A stretch of 46,334 nucleotides of DNA from Pleurotus djamor (taxonomy: Eukaryota > Basidiomycota > Agaricomycetes > Agaricales > Pleurotaceae). Positions 1 through 10,230 of the stretch are shown here, one piece after another (positions within the stretch are counted from its first letter, which is position 1; every line of letters begins with the position of its first letter). The notes below the pieces were generated by a model. It had not been told where the DNA came from, made no database searches, and was given only the letters and a program-made list of their open reading frames with translations. The stretch covers positions 1 through 46,334 of the forward strand of contig JAPEVF010000350.1 of the NCBI GenBank assembly GCA_029747585.1, written 5' to 3'. The position numbers were made by a program, and so were the translations under genes.

Positions 1-2502
1 CTACAAGAACATTATAGACCCGTTCTGGTAGATGGAGTTAAGGTTGCGGGGCGGCACTTCGAATTTCTTGGATACTCTATGAGCGGTCTAAAGGAGTATG
101 CGTTTCTATTCGTCCACCCGTTCATTCAAGACGGTAAACTATGGGATGGACAGGAAATTCGAAAGTCATTGGTATCCGTCTTCCTTTTTCACATTTTCAA
201 ACTTGTTTATAACTCTCATTTTAGGGTAATTTCGAAAAAATTCAAAACCAACCGGCGTTGCTGGCTGCCCGATGGAGCCAGGCATTTTCTGGTTCGCACC
301 CATCGGTGACTCTACAGCGCGAGTCAATCCAACACATCTTGGATCGACGTGCAGAAGATGGCTCTCTCTTTACTGATGGTGTTGGCAAGATTTCCCCAGC
401 CCTCGCCCGTGAGGTGAATGTCGCCCTTCAGCAACAAAGGCAAATTCCCAAGAGGTCGAAAAAGCCACCTTCTGCCTACCAATTCCGGATCGGCGGTGCA
501 AAGGGTGTCGTTGTCGTAGACCCAACCCTCAAAGGGCGAGTCATCTGTCTGCGAAAATCTCAAGTCAAATTCGAAGGAAATAGTCTATCCTTGGATATTT
601 CAAACACATCAGCCCGTCCGATCGCCGTTTATCTCAACCGCGCGTTGATCGTTCTTTTGGAACACCACGGAGTCAGCACCGAATATATCAAGGTGCTCCA
701 ACGGAGAGCTGTTGACGAGGTTCAAACAATTATCCAAGGTTTAGGTAGAGCTTCTGTCATTCTAAGGCATCATGGTCTTGGGACGTCTTTTCGCGTCCCC
801 TCCTTGTTGAAGAGCATCCATTCGACCCTTGGACTTGATATCAGTATCCAGCATCGCTCCGGTTTAGATCACCAGTTGATCATCACTTCACTTCACTACG
901 CGTTGACACATATCCTCGGCGAGATCAAACATCGCGCTCACATCCACGTTCCTGGATCGCACACTCTGATTGGAGTTGCTGACGAATGGGATTGTCTTGA
1001 GGAAGGAGAAATATTTGCGACCGTGACTGATCGTACTAAAGGTCGCACAGAAATTGTTGGCGATGTGCTGATTACAAGGAGCCCGCAAATACATCCGGGC
1101 GATGTGCGGATGGTCCGAGCCGTTCGCCGTCCCCAGCTCGAGCACCTCACCAATGTCGTCGTCTTTTCCTGCCGGTATGTGGCTTTCAATGCGTTCATGA
1201 AAGCTGCTCACCATGTATCGATAGTGGCTCACGTAGTCTCCCTTCTATGCTCGGGGGAGGAGACTTAGACGGAGATATATACAATCTCATCGTAGACGTA
1301 TGTTTCAATCTTCTCAATTATTGAGCAAGACCTCAGCCCCGCCTTAGCCTAATCTGCATCCTCCTGGTGGTGAAACCCATGCGCCTGGGGATTACCAACC
1401 ACTCCCCAGGAGAACCACTCCTCACACATGCACGTTGACGGACGTTGCTGATTTCGTGATTGATTTTGTAAGTACCGCCTCAACAGGTCAATTTTCGACG
1501 TCTCACTCCCTCCTTAGATTAAGTCAGATCTTGTGGGAATAATATCAAACCTTCATCTCCGGATCTCAGACCTTGATGAAGACGAAGGCCCGGCCTGTGA
1601 AGACTGCCTCTACCTCGCAGAGAAGGCATCTCACGCTGTTGATTTCCCGAAGACTGGTACACCCGTTGACGCAGGCGAATTACCCTTTCCTCGCAATAGT
1701 ATTAGACCCGACTTTTTGTCTGGGGAAGGCGTGAATCCGACGCACAATCCTCGATTCTACCCTAGCGCTAAGCTACTTGGTGAACTATACCGAAACATCC
1801 CCGACCAAGAATTTCATCCTGTCCCTGGACGAAAGCACATCACAGATGGCAAAACAATTATGGATGCTCTCAAGCGTCTGGATCTAGACTCCATTGCACT
1901 ACCGTCATTGGAGCACCCAACGGATGAGCTTACAGAAGAGATGGGAGATATCCTCGAGGACTATTCGACACAGCTTGCACATCTTGCTAAAGTCCATTCG
2001 GCGTCAAGACGCGCTTCTGACCATCTTTCCGAGGCAGAACTTGTCAGCGGGACTATTCAGTCTAAATGGATCGATAGCCATAAACGTCGCGAAGCCGTCA
2101 GAACTATGAATATGCAGGTCGGTAGCCTTTCGATGATTCTCTGCCACTCTCATTTCTCATATTATATAGACGCATGAGCTTGTGACTGCGACGAGACGCG
2201 AGATTCGTGGTCCGATGCCAGAGAAACCGTCTCGTGATGCTGGAACGGACGATGAAGGCAGCGTCATCGATGACCTCGGAGACGATGGTGAAGATTTAGA
2301 TGACTGCGTCGACTTTTTCCACGACCAAGAAATACACTGCCAGGCATTCACACGTGCCTTTGCAGCTTGGAGGATAGCTGAAGAGAGCCTCGAGTACGAT
2401 TCCGATGCGTTTGGATCTTCCTCCTTCGGTCTTCTGGCCTTGGGGATCATGTTAGACACGGTGAAAGCGATGATGATAATCACTTACGGTATCCCGCATT
2501 GA
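1..2502 (+). CDS. Cellular RNA-dependent RNA polymerase, C-terminal two thirds (5' end outside window)
   Basis: This is the catalytic part of a eukaryotic RNA-silencing RdRP (QDE-1/RDR family), which copies single-stranded RNA into dsRNA. Exons read 1-171, 225-1174, 1225-1297, 1348-1467, 1518-2117 and 2170-2502, separated by introns of 50-53 nt with GT-AG ends. The catalytic loop GGGDLDGD lies in the short third exon, around 1255-1281. Other family blocks are TDGVGKIS, RIGGAKGVV and GVADEWDCLEEGE. The C-terminus ends in a hydrophobic stretch after an acidic region. The gene is nearly identical to the arm-2 copy at 23517-27579, which supplies the missing first exon. It converges on pseudokinase A, with 477 bp between the stop codons. 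No frameshift is seen in the visible part. Whether the 5' end is intact cannot be judged. Confidence 0.93.
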
Positions 2503-2979
2503 CTTCTAGAGTAAAATACATCCTAATCACCCTTATCTTACTGGAGTGATCCAAGTTATATCTATATTCCAGCTTAGTATGTACTTCATTTATGAATAAA
2601 TCACGCCAGGCACTTTTACCAAGCCGACATGCGCAATCACTGTCGCGTATGCAGGGCTACTGATCGATCACCAACGATCTCAGATAGAAAGAAATGATAT
2701 TTGGGGCTACAAAGGAATGTGGGAGACAGGCTACAAGATAGCCATGTCACGAGACAAAATGGAAAGCGTAGATGGTGCATTATGGTATCTTCAATCCGGG
2801 TATCGGTACTCCAAGTCGTTGCTCCTTGCCGTACGCAACTCACACCTGCGCGTGCACACTCCCTCCAGTCCGCTTCTTGGTACCTCTCCGGTTGACCAGA
2901 TCCAAGGCTCCGATGGTAGTGCTGACCAGCACCACTACCACCATCCCCTCTCTCAAGGTCATCCTTCGATATGTGCCGC
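2503..2979. other. Convergent intergenic region with the conserved pseudokinase 3' flank
   Basis: No gene is supported here. From about 2700 to 2979 the sequence matches the downstream flank of the other pseudokinase copies. This includes the GAATGTGG core at about 2716 and the ATCCGGGTAT motif at about 2795. It therefore marks the 3' end of the duplicated pseudokinase unit. The short open frames here are shadows. Confidence 0.6.
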
Positions 2980-4449
2980 TCAGTCCCACTCCCACACCTC
3001 TACTCCCGGTGCCCTCCTCCTCGAGAAATCAAACGACGACCCCAGCTTCATCCCCTCCTCCTCGGCCGATCCAAAGTATTTTGGGAGATGTACTCCCTTC
3101 GACGGCGTGTTGTGATTCGTGGCGATTCCGTATATTTCGAGATTCATGATGTCGACCTCGACAAGTGGTAGCGGTGATGGTCGAGGCTTGGAGTACGAGA
3201 CTTCCCAATCGCAATCGATATCTGGGATGTCGTTGTAAACCGATGCAAAGACGTTGGTCTTGGTGATTTCGATGGGCGTACTGACGGGTGTGTACGCTTC
3301 CCAGTCCTCGTTGGTGTGGAAAGCGATTTCGTTCCAGTCGATGCTGGAAAAGTATGGATGAGACTGGATGGAGGACATGTTGGTCTTTAGTGGCGAAGTC
3401 TTCTCGCCGAAAATCCCATCCAAGAGGTCGTGTAAAAGCGGAAGGGATGTTCTTGTGGCCAACGGTGCTCGTACTCCCTTCCGCGTCGAATTTCAACATC
3501 TACACAACACCAGTCAGCTTGCGAACTTGGCCCAAAGGAAGGAAGCAACTTACTTCGCCAGTGTGCATCTCGTAGATGGCGGCACCCAATCCCCTGATAT
3601 CCTCGGCAAAATCATTCTTGTTCACTTCCCTCTTGAAGTGGAAGTATCCACCGTCGGCGTGTGGACTTGCGTGGAAGTCGACAAAGTCTTCTTCACATGT
3701 GAGCGTGGTCTTGAGTACCTGTGCTTTGCCCATTCCCCCGAGGACAGGTCGGCCACTTGCATTCAAAAACACATTCGAGAGCTTCACGTTGTTATGCGCG
3801 ATTCCGTTCTGGTGAAGAGTCGTGAGAGCGTGCACCTTCCAAACCGTGTCAGCTATCGCGGTCGCGGAAGTATAGGGGAAAGGGGGAGACTCACCATGTG
3901 TGCAGCGTAAAGCTGCGTTCTCTCCGCATTGGAAGGCAACTCCTCCTTCACGTCTTCCAACGACGTCGGAAAGCGCTCTGTCAACTGGTATGCGCACCTC
4001 CCCTCATCCCACTTCTCGGTCATCTGCACGAAGTGCTCATCACCCCGCACTGTCTCATAGACTTCAGCCTCGGCCTTGGCTCGCGCGTTATCCTCGCCGT
4101 CGATCCCGTCATTGATAGAGCTCCTCAATTGGTACTGTTTGCCGGTGTCGAGGTGGATGACGTCCCACCTGTCATGCGTCTTCGAGGTCTCAGCTATTTG
4201 GACGATGTCCAGGTCGGAGATGGAGATGGTGGGGTCGACGAGGGTGGAAGTAGAGGACTTTGGGGAGGAGGCGTATGCGGATTCAGCGTCGACGAGGGTC
4301 TTGTCGTCTGAGTCGCGACGAGACATCATAGGGGGTGCTGGGAGAACCTTGGGGGACGCGATGAGCACAGTGACCACGATCGCGTCGAAGGGGGAACATA
4401 CCTTGGTGGAGGCCTTCTTGGCGAAGAATTTCTGGACTTTGGCGAACAT
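2980..4449 (-). pseudogene. AGC-like pseudokinase, copy A (subgroup I), with a 1-nt frameshift
   Basis: This copy has four exons like its mirror copy D. It starts MFAKVQKFFAKK and the first intron is about 54 nt. It keeps an AGC-kinase skeleton: an N-lobe, the catalytic-loop segment HNNVKLSN, the block GGMGKA where DFG would be, EDIRGLG, and an AGC-style tail SHPYFSSIDWNEI. The key residues are gone. The VAIK Lys is replaced (YQLRS), the HRD Asp is Asn, and the DFG Asp is Gly. Against copies D and E it has one extra T (run AAAA on the plus strand at 3434-3437). This breaks the frame after NIPSA in the last exon and removes the native tail. The break could be real or a homopolymer error. The gene diverges from the SRAP gene at 5075. 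Confidence 0.75.
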
Positions 4450-4545
4450 GCTGCTGGGGAGCTGATGGCTCTTGAGTACAGAGATGATGGTGGTAACGGA
4501 TGAAGGGGTACGAACGGGATGGTCGGCTTCATATAGATAGAAAAC

Positions 4546-4579
4546 CTGTCAGCCACCTTCCAGGATGTAACTCCTATCC
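4546..4579 (-). promoter_or_regulatory. Conserved pseudokinase upstream element, copy A
   Basis: Read on the minus strand it is GGATAGGAGTTACATCCTGG followed by AAGGTGGCTGACAG. It lies about 100 bp upstream of the ATG. The same block precedes all five pseudokinase copies. Its function is unknown; a promoter or 5' UTR element is likely. Confidence 0.45.
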
Positions 4580-4854
4580 CTTAGAACCCCTTTTGTCCTT
4601 CCGTCGATCGTCGATCTCTGACACCTGTTTCCGTCTTCCCACATCCGGCATGCCTTACCAAGTTTTCCTTCTGTGAAGCTGAAGCTTGAAGGTCTTGCCC
4701 CAAACTCGATAATCGTTGGGCATCTTGATTCGTTGAAGCTTCAAGCCTCCTGGAAACCAGGCCCAAGTGGGCCAGATTCCCAAACAGTGGGACAAGCATG
4801 GCGGTTCCGCAGATCCCCAGAAAATAAACATTACTATTCTTGACGATGGAGAGT

Positions 4855-4869
4855 TTGATCAATGATCAA
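4855..4869. promoter_or_regulatory. 15-bp palindrome in the divergent promoter
   Basis: TTGATC-AAT-GATCAA is a perfect inverted repeat with a 3-nt spacer. It is preserved in the other arm at 21150-21164. It could be a dimeric factor-binding site, but no factor is identified. Confidence 0.3.
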
Positions 4870-5022
4870 TTCGGCTCGCTAAATTCTAACCGTGCAAATC
4901 CTCTCACGAACCGCATCAATGCCCAAGAGGGAATGTTTGCGAATGTTTCGTTTTGTTTGAGTCATTCTCAATCATTCTCAATCATACCCGCGTCTATGAG
5001 TTGATCGGGAGTAAGTACTTTG

Positions 5023-5030
5023 TATATATA
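5023..5030 (+). promoter_or_regulatory. TATA-like box of SRAP gene, arm 1
   Basis: TATATATA ends 44 bp before the SRAP start codon and is kept in arm 2 at 20982-20989. The distance fits a core promoter with a short 5' UTR. Confidence 0.4.
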
Positions 5031-5074
5031 GCTCAACCGCGCTAGAGCTCTGACAGCCACCAATACGACCTATC

Positions 5075-6536
5075 ATGTGTACGCGATTTGCGCTGCATCT
5101 CTCAGTGAGCCTCAGATTTCTTCCTCTCCCCTTTTAAATGACATGCACGCGTGGTGACAGCACGAACAAGTTCGACGAGGGCCCACGCACGTCCATTTGC
5201 CAGTGACTCCAGAATGGATCAATCAGAATGTCTTTACGCCCAAGTATAACATCGCCCCCACCAATTTTGCTCCAGTCGTCACACAAACCCACAAGAATGC
5301 TTCCGAAGGCCATTCCGAGTCCGGCCACTCCATGCGCACCATGCAATGGGGTCTCGTTTTAGAAGACAACACCGAAGAAAATAAAGAGAAGATGAAGGCC
5401 CCGAGGTCGCCTGTTATGAATGTCAATGCCAAGAGGTTGTTGATAGGACGTGGGTGGCCGCGTATCAAGCAGACACAACGATGTGTGATTCTGTGTCATG
5501 GGTAAGTGCAATGTACTTGTGAAACTTTCATTCAAACGATTCTTATCCACGGATAGGTATTATGTGTGGCTTAACAGAGAGAACACCAAGATCCCATACT
5601 TCGGGAAGCATCAGAGTGATGAACTCATCCTGTTAGCGGGACTCTATAATGTTACCGCTGTGGAAGGTGCGGCACTTTCCCTAATCTGAGTCATATACCT
5701 CCGGATTCAATGTCTTCGCCGTCAGATTCGCCTAATCTTTGGACCTTTGCCGTTGTGACTACAGAAGCCAACAAAGCCTTTACCTGGCTGCAAGATATCC
5801 AGCCGGTCGTCCTGTCCACACAGCGAGATGTGGACACTTGGCTCGGAGTGTCAAAGTGTTGGAGACCTTACTCAAGTCTCGCTTCCATCATACGACGATA
5901 TCATAGACTGAACCTCCCTTTACAATGGTATGTCTAATTTCATCTGCGTTACTCGCCGTTTGTTTATCGTTTATTGTCTTCAAGTTATCGGGTCTCTAAA
6001 GGGAATGTGAAGAAGGAGTCTCGCACCTTTATTCTGCCTGTCGAAAATCGCAAGGATGGGATAGCGTTCGCGCTGAAAAATCAGGAGGAAGTGACCGCAA
6101 TAGCTTCCCAGACACAGAGGTGGGATTCCAACAGGCTTTCGCTCCGAGCTGTTCCTCCCTCGCAGCCTCCAGCTGTCATCACCATCGGCGATGACGATGA
6201 CGACATCAAGCCGGAGGAGGAGCCTGCCGAATTCGTTGTTGGGTCATCCCAAGATGCTAGCCAACGCAAGGATGAGAAGGCAGATGCCCAGTCGGCATCA
6301 TCAAACAACGTGAGTTTTGCATTCATATGTGCTTTAAAGCCTTCTTAATTCCCTAACCACGCGCCCTACAGCCCGTTCAGTCGAAGCCGAAACGACTACC
6401 TAAGCCTAAGAAGGCGAGTTCACTATATTCGAGCCCGAAGTCTTGACTGATACTCTATTAGACCCCCAGAAAGGCAAAGCTTCCAAAGGGCCACGGCTCT
6501 AAGAAGATAACAGAGTTCTTCAAAGCGCCACAGTGA
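5075..6536 (+). CDS. SRAP-domain (HMCES-like) protein with altered active site, arm 1
   Basis: HMCES/YedK proteins use Cys2 to cross-link to abasic sites in single-stranded DNA. Seven exons (5075-5104, 5161-5501, 5557-5666, 5726-5927, 5985-6309, 6372-6413, 6462-6536) give 374 residues. The start MCTRFAL puts Cys at position 2, which fixes the start codon. Family blocks follow: YNIAPT, the QWGL segment, NAKR, RCVILCHGYYVW, LAGLY and VTTEAN. The catalytic Glu of GFYEW is Val (GYYVW) and the His of the IHDRMP block is Gln (WLQDIQP). The intact paralogue at 39902 has both residues. The tail has VITIGDDDDD, resembling a SUMO-interacting motif, and ends KKITEFFKAPQ, resembling a PCNA-binding PIP box. 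The last intron has a GC-AG donor. It is probably a modified SRAP protein rather than a normal HMCES. Confidence 0.88.
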
Positions 6537-7728
6537 TCTTACCATAACTTAGATGTGTTTCTTGTTCCTCATGTTTTCCCTTTGATGTTTTGAGATGTGC
6601 CCTGGAAGTGCCGTATACAATATTGATAAATGAAATACTGGTTCTGCGCCGCATTTTCGATAACCTTATTTACTTCCTAGAAGCACCTGACGTCATGCGT
6701 GTAGAGTGCCACACGGGTTGACACAAAAATGTTCTCTGAGTCTGACTTGGCTGACAAAGTTGCAACACTGAGTCATGGTCTCATTATGAGGAACCGACCA
6801 ACTTTACACCGCAGGGAGTTCCAGGTTCACTGGCGGACCGCCAAGATAATGCATCCTTCCACGCCTGTGGAAAATAGAGCCAAAGACTAGGGTGATGGGC
6901 GGGGCTCGGCAAGGATGACTTGGTCTGAAAGGGACCTAGAGGTGCTGTTAGCCGTGAGACACAGTGTGCAATGTACGAGTCCCTTTTCAGGCTGGACCTC
7001 AATCTGCGAAACTGCGCTAAGCCTTGAAAACTTTCTGTCCAGTGGTCATTGCATTATAACGCAACAGCTAATTCCTGGACTGTGCCCCGTCCATTGATTC
7101 AAGAAAGGAAAACTGGGGAAGTTATGATGGGTGTGGGGAAACGGAAACAAATGCCGGAAACTTCAATGTCAGACCAAGTTGAGGATGGCGGGTTACACAT
7201 TACGCATTACATCGTCCCGAATGCCATATTGCGACCTGCAGAGTGCGCTTACAAGTCGCAAAGTCTCAAAGGCTCAGGCCTCAGGCCTTCAGGCGCCATC
7301 ATCCAACGTCCAACCGACGTTGGACTTCAAGATGGCATTCCATAATGTGAATAAAGTGGCATCTACGAACATGTCATTGACTTACAATCACCAGTCTGAC
7401 CTTGTCCGACATCGGCATCGACGACGTTGCTTCCTTTTTTGCACCGACTGTTTCGGACTGCAATTGGAATCGCTGTATGTTGAGCTGCCATGTCGGCGGA
7501 TTCGGTGCGAGAGTAGGTATGCTGTTGACGGATGTCGGAGGGCGGAAACGGAAATGCCAGCAACGTCAACGTCAACTCTGTCCCATAGGAGGAGGGTCTG
7601 GGGATAGGAGTTACATCTTGGAAAGTGGCTGACATGTTCTCCGTCATAAGAACTCGACACTTCCGTTCCTCCCTCTTCACGGAATACCACCATCATCTGT
7701 ACTCAAGAACCACCAGCTCCCCAGCAAG
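6537..7728. other. Intergenic region, SRAP to pseudokinase B (arm 1)
   Basis: I see no gene with family support. Arm-to-arm divergence rises sharply here, directly after the SRAP stop codon. There is a small perfect hairpin at 7303-7323 (8-bp stem CCAACGTC, 5-nt loop) and the conserved pseudokinase element at 7602-7635. The short open frames are not preserved in arm 2. Confidence 0.5.
7602..7635 (+). promoter_or_regulatory. Conserved pseudokinase upstream element, copy B
   Basis: GGATAGGAGTTACATCTTGG followed by AAAGTGGCTGACAT lies about 95 bp before the ATG of pseudokinase B. It matches the element upstream of copies A, C, D and E. Confidence 0.45.
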
Positions 7729-9204
7729 ATGTTCGCTAAAGTTCAGAAATTCTTCGCCAAGAAGGCTTCCACCAAGGTATGTTCCCCCTTCTACACGATC
7801 GTCTTTGCTGTGCTCATCGCGTCCCTCAAGGTTTTCCCAACACCCCCTATGATGTCGCGCCGCGACTCGGACGACAAGACCCTCGTCAACACCGTATACT
7901 CATACACCTCCTCCGCGAAATCTTCCACCTCCACCCTCGTCGACCCTCACACTATGTCCGCCTCCAACTTCGACTTCATCCAAATGGTCGAGCGTTCCAC
8001 CACTCACGACCGTTGGCTCGTCAGCGACCTCGACACCGGAAAGTACTACAGCCTGAGGACGACCATTAACGGTGTCTGCAATACCGAGGATTACCAGAAA
8101 GCAAAGGTCGAGGCGCAGGTGTATGAGGAGGTAAAGGGGGATGAGCATTTCGTGCAGATGGTGGAGAGGTGGGAGGAGGGGATGTGTGCGTATCAGGCGA
8201 CGGAGTATTTCCCGTTCTCGTTGGAGGACGTGAAGGAGGAATTACCTCTGAATGCGGGAAGGACGCAGCTTTACGCTCCACATATGGTGAGTTTCTCCAC
8301 CTCCTATGCCGGCGCGATGGCGGTGGCTGACATGCTTTCTCTCAGGTGCACGCGCTCGCGACTCTTCATGAGAAAGGCATCGCACACAATGATGTCAAGT
8401 TATCGAACGTGTTCCTGAACATCACCGGTCTACCCGTCCTCGGTGGGATGGGCAAAGCGCAGGTCCTCAAGACCACACTCACGTGCGAGGAGGATTTCGT
8501 CGACTTCCACGCAAACCCACACGCAGATGGTGGATATTTTCACTTCAAGAGAGAAGTCAACAAGAAGGATTTTGTTGAAGACATCCGGGGATTGGGCAGA
8601 GCAATGTACGAGATGCAGACTGGTCGAGTAAGTTTCCTATTCCTTCGCGCAATAGAGCGTGTTAGCTGATCGATATTTGCGTAGGCGTTGACGTTCGACC
8701 GGGAAGGGAACACGAAGATCCGCCTTGGAGAGCACGTCCCTCCAACTCTCCGAGACCTCTTGAAGCGCATCTTCGGGGAACGCACGTCCCCACTGAAGGA
8801 CGACATATCCTACATCCAATCCCACCCATATTTCGCCAACATCGATTGGAACGAAATTGCTTTCCCCCAAACGATCACCGAGGACTCGGACTCGGAAACG
8901 ATCGATGGTAGCAGCGAGACATTGACTATGACATACCACCACACTCCCATTGAATTCCCCAAACCAGAGGTCGACTCTGATGCACTCCTGTATGCCGACA
9001 TCACCGATATTGAATGCGACTGGGAGGTGATATATGGGAAGCCTCGACCACCACCGCCTGCACCTATTGAACGCGATATCATGGACCTCGAGCTCCACGA
9101 ACTTGTTGGACGGTATGCGCCGTTGATGGGGGTGCGCGTGCCCAGGTATTTCGAGTCAGCCGAGGAGGAAGAGGAAATGTTGGGGTCAGGGTTTGACCNT
9201 TTGA
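7729..9204 (+). CDS. AGC-like pseudokinase, copy B (subgroup II)
   Basis: Four exons start with MFAKVQKFFAKKAS, with introns after residue 16, after the HM of an APHM segment and after QTGR. The protein keeps the AGC order: N-lobe (FDFIQMVERS), helix C region, hinge, catalytic loop HNDVKLSN, GGMGKA and the tail SHPYFANIDWNEI. The loop Asp and Asn are present. The glycine-rich loop is absent, the VAIK Lys is replaced (YSLRT) and the DFG Asp is Gly. ATP-dependent catalysis is therefore unlikely. An N at 9199 pushes the frame past the native stop. Compared with copy C (GSGFDL then stop), the N is an extra base and the stop is at 9202-9204. It differs from copy C at about 22 of the first 168 residues. 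The function is unknown. Confidence 0.82.
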
Positions 9205-10230
9205 AGTAGGTGAAGCAGGAGGAGAGGGAGAGGGAAGAAGGAATGGTACGTCGAAGGGCGACCCAGCGCGAGGGGATGATGTGTAGTGTCCTGGTAGCCC
9301 TCGCCAGCGCTACCATCGGAACCTTGCTGGGGGAACCTAGAGATGTATCGTTCAGTGGTTTGGAAGGAAAGATACGACACAGACACCACGAACCACCACC
9401 GAACAACAACTCAGGAGGATGAATAGTAGGAGTTAGCATTGGAGTTTGGATACCCGGATTGAAGGATACCATTTTGCCCCCCCCCCCACCATTTTAACAC
9501 CATCTATGCTTCTTGTTCTTTCCTGTTAGCGTCCGTGGCTACTCCGTAGCCAGCGCCCCACACTCGTTTGTTTCTAGTTTCCGTTTCCAATACAGTTTCG
9601 CTTCTTTGGATATACTGTCTGGCCTTTCAAGACAGGAAGATTGGGTCGCTGGTGGTATTGTGTCAAATCTTGGGCGCACATAAGTAGGTGGAGCGAGAGA
9701 ACCTTTACAGATTGGCAGCTGGCAGACCGACGACAAGCCTTGTTGCCTTATATTAAACAATTCTGGTCCCATGACCAGGGCACGCGAATACGGGGTTCAA
9801 CTTCAATCTCGAATGAAAGCGTCATCCTCAGTCGACTAGTCCTTCGTCTTAGCTCTTAGCATCAGCACTGTCGAGACGAGGATGCGGCATGCGAGGTGTA
9901 GAGCCTGGTAGAATTGTGAGTAAGGATCGTATAAAAAGATGCATAGGTACATGTAGCTCACTGGTCTTTCGAAAGACCGCCTCGCAGTCAGTCCATTGGG
10001 TAGAAGTGATTCAAGAAGTTAGAAACAATCAGGATCAGCTCGAAGGGCGTGAAGGCAAAAAGCCTTCTGTGATTGGTCCAAACCNTTCGATTACGTCACA
10101 CCACCCAAGATCCCGAGCCAATCACATTTCTCTGTTTCTCTCTGCTTACTACTCCCAGACTAAGTACTCCCACCATCTACCCACTAATTGACCCACTACG
10201 TACCACTATTGCTACTAATATTCGAAAACA
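9205..10230. other. Pseudokinase B 3' flank, arm end and NFU1 upstream region
   Basis: Up to about 9604 this is the 3' flank shared by the pseudokinase copies, with an 11-C run at about 9477-9487. The arm homology stops there. From about 9605 to 10230 the sequence is unique and probably holds the NFU1 promoter. No gene is seen. There is a single N at 10085. Confidence 0.5.

Larger units (their letters stand above)
4450..5074. promoter_or_regulatory. Divergent promoter region between pseudokinase A and SRAP
   Basis: These 625 bp separate two divergent start codons and carry no gene. They hold the conserved pseudokinase upstream element (4546-4579), a perfect 15-bp palindrome (4855-4869), tandem copies of TCATTCTCAA at about 4967-4990, and a TATA-like run just before the SRAP start. 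The same arrangement is mirrored at 20938-21569. Confidence 0.5.
1..9604 (+). repeat. Left arm of a giant inverted repeat (partly outside window)
   Basis: This stretch recurs in reverse complement at about 16289-26019. Paired positions add up to 26019 in the outer part, 26012 around the SRAP gene and about 25906 near the inner end, which shows only small indels. The arm holds RdRP, pseudokinase A, SRAP and pseudokinase B. Homology is still visible at the 3' flank of pseudokinase B and fades at about 9600. The outer end is cut by the window, so the true arm length is unknown. The 6.7 kb between the arms is single-copy here. Confidence 0.93.

Noticed and set aside
1..2502. RdRP as an integrated RNA virus
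   Set aside because: The DLDGD motif, many spliceosomal introns and the QDE-1/RDR-type blocks mark it as a cellular silencing polymerase.
4968..4990. TCATTCTCAA tandem repeat as an array
   Set aside because: Only about two copies are present, and the arm-2 counterpart has a substitution; too little for a repeat array.
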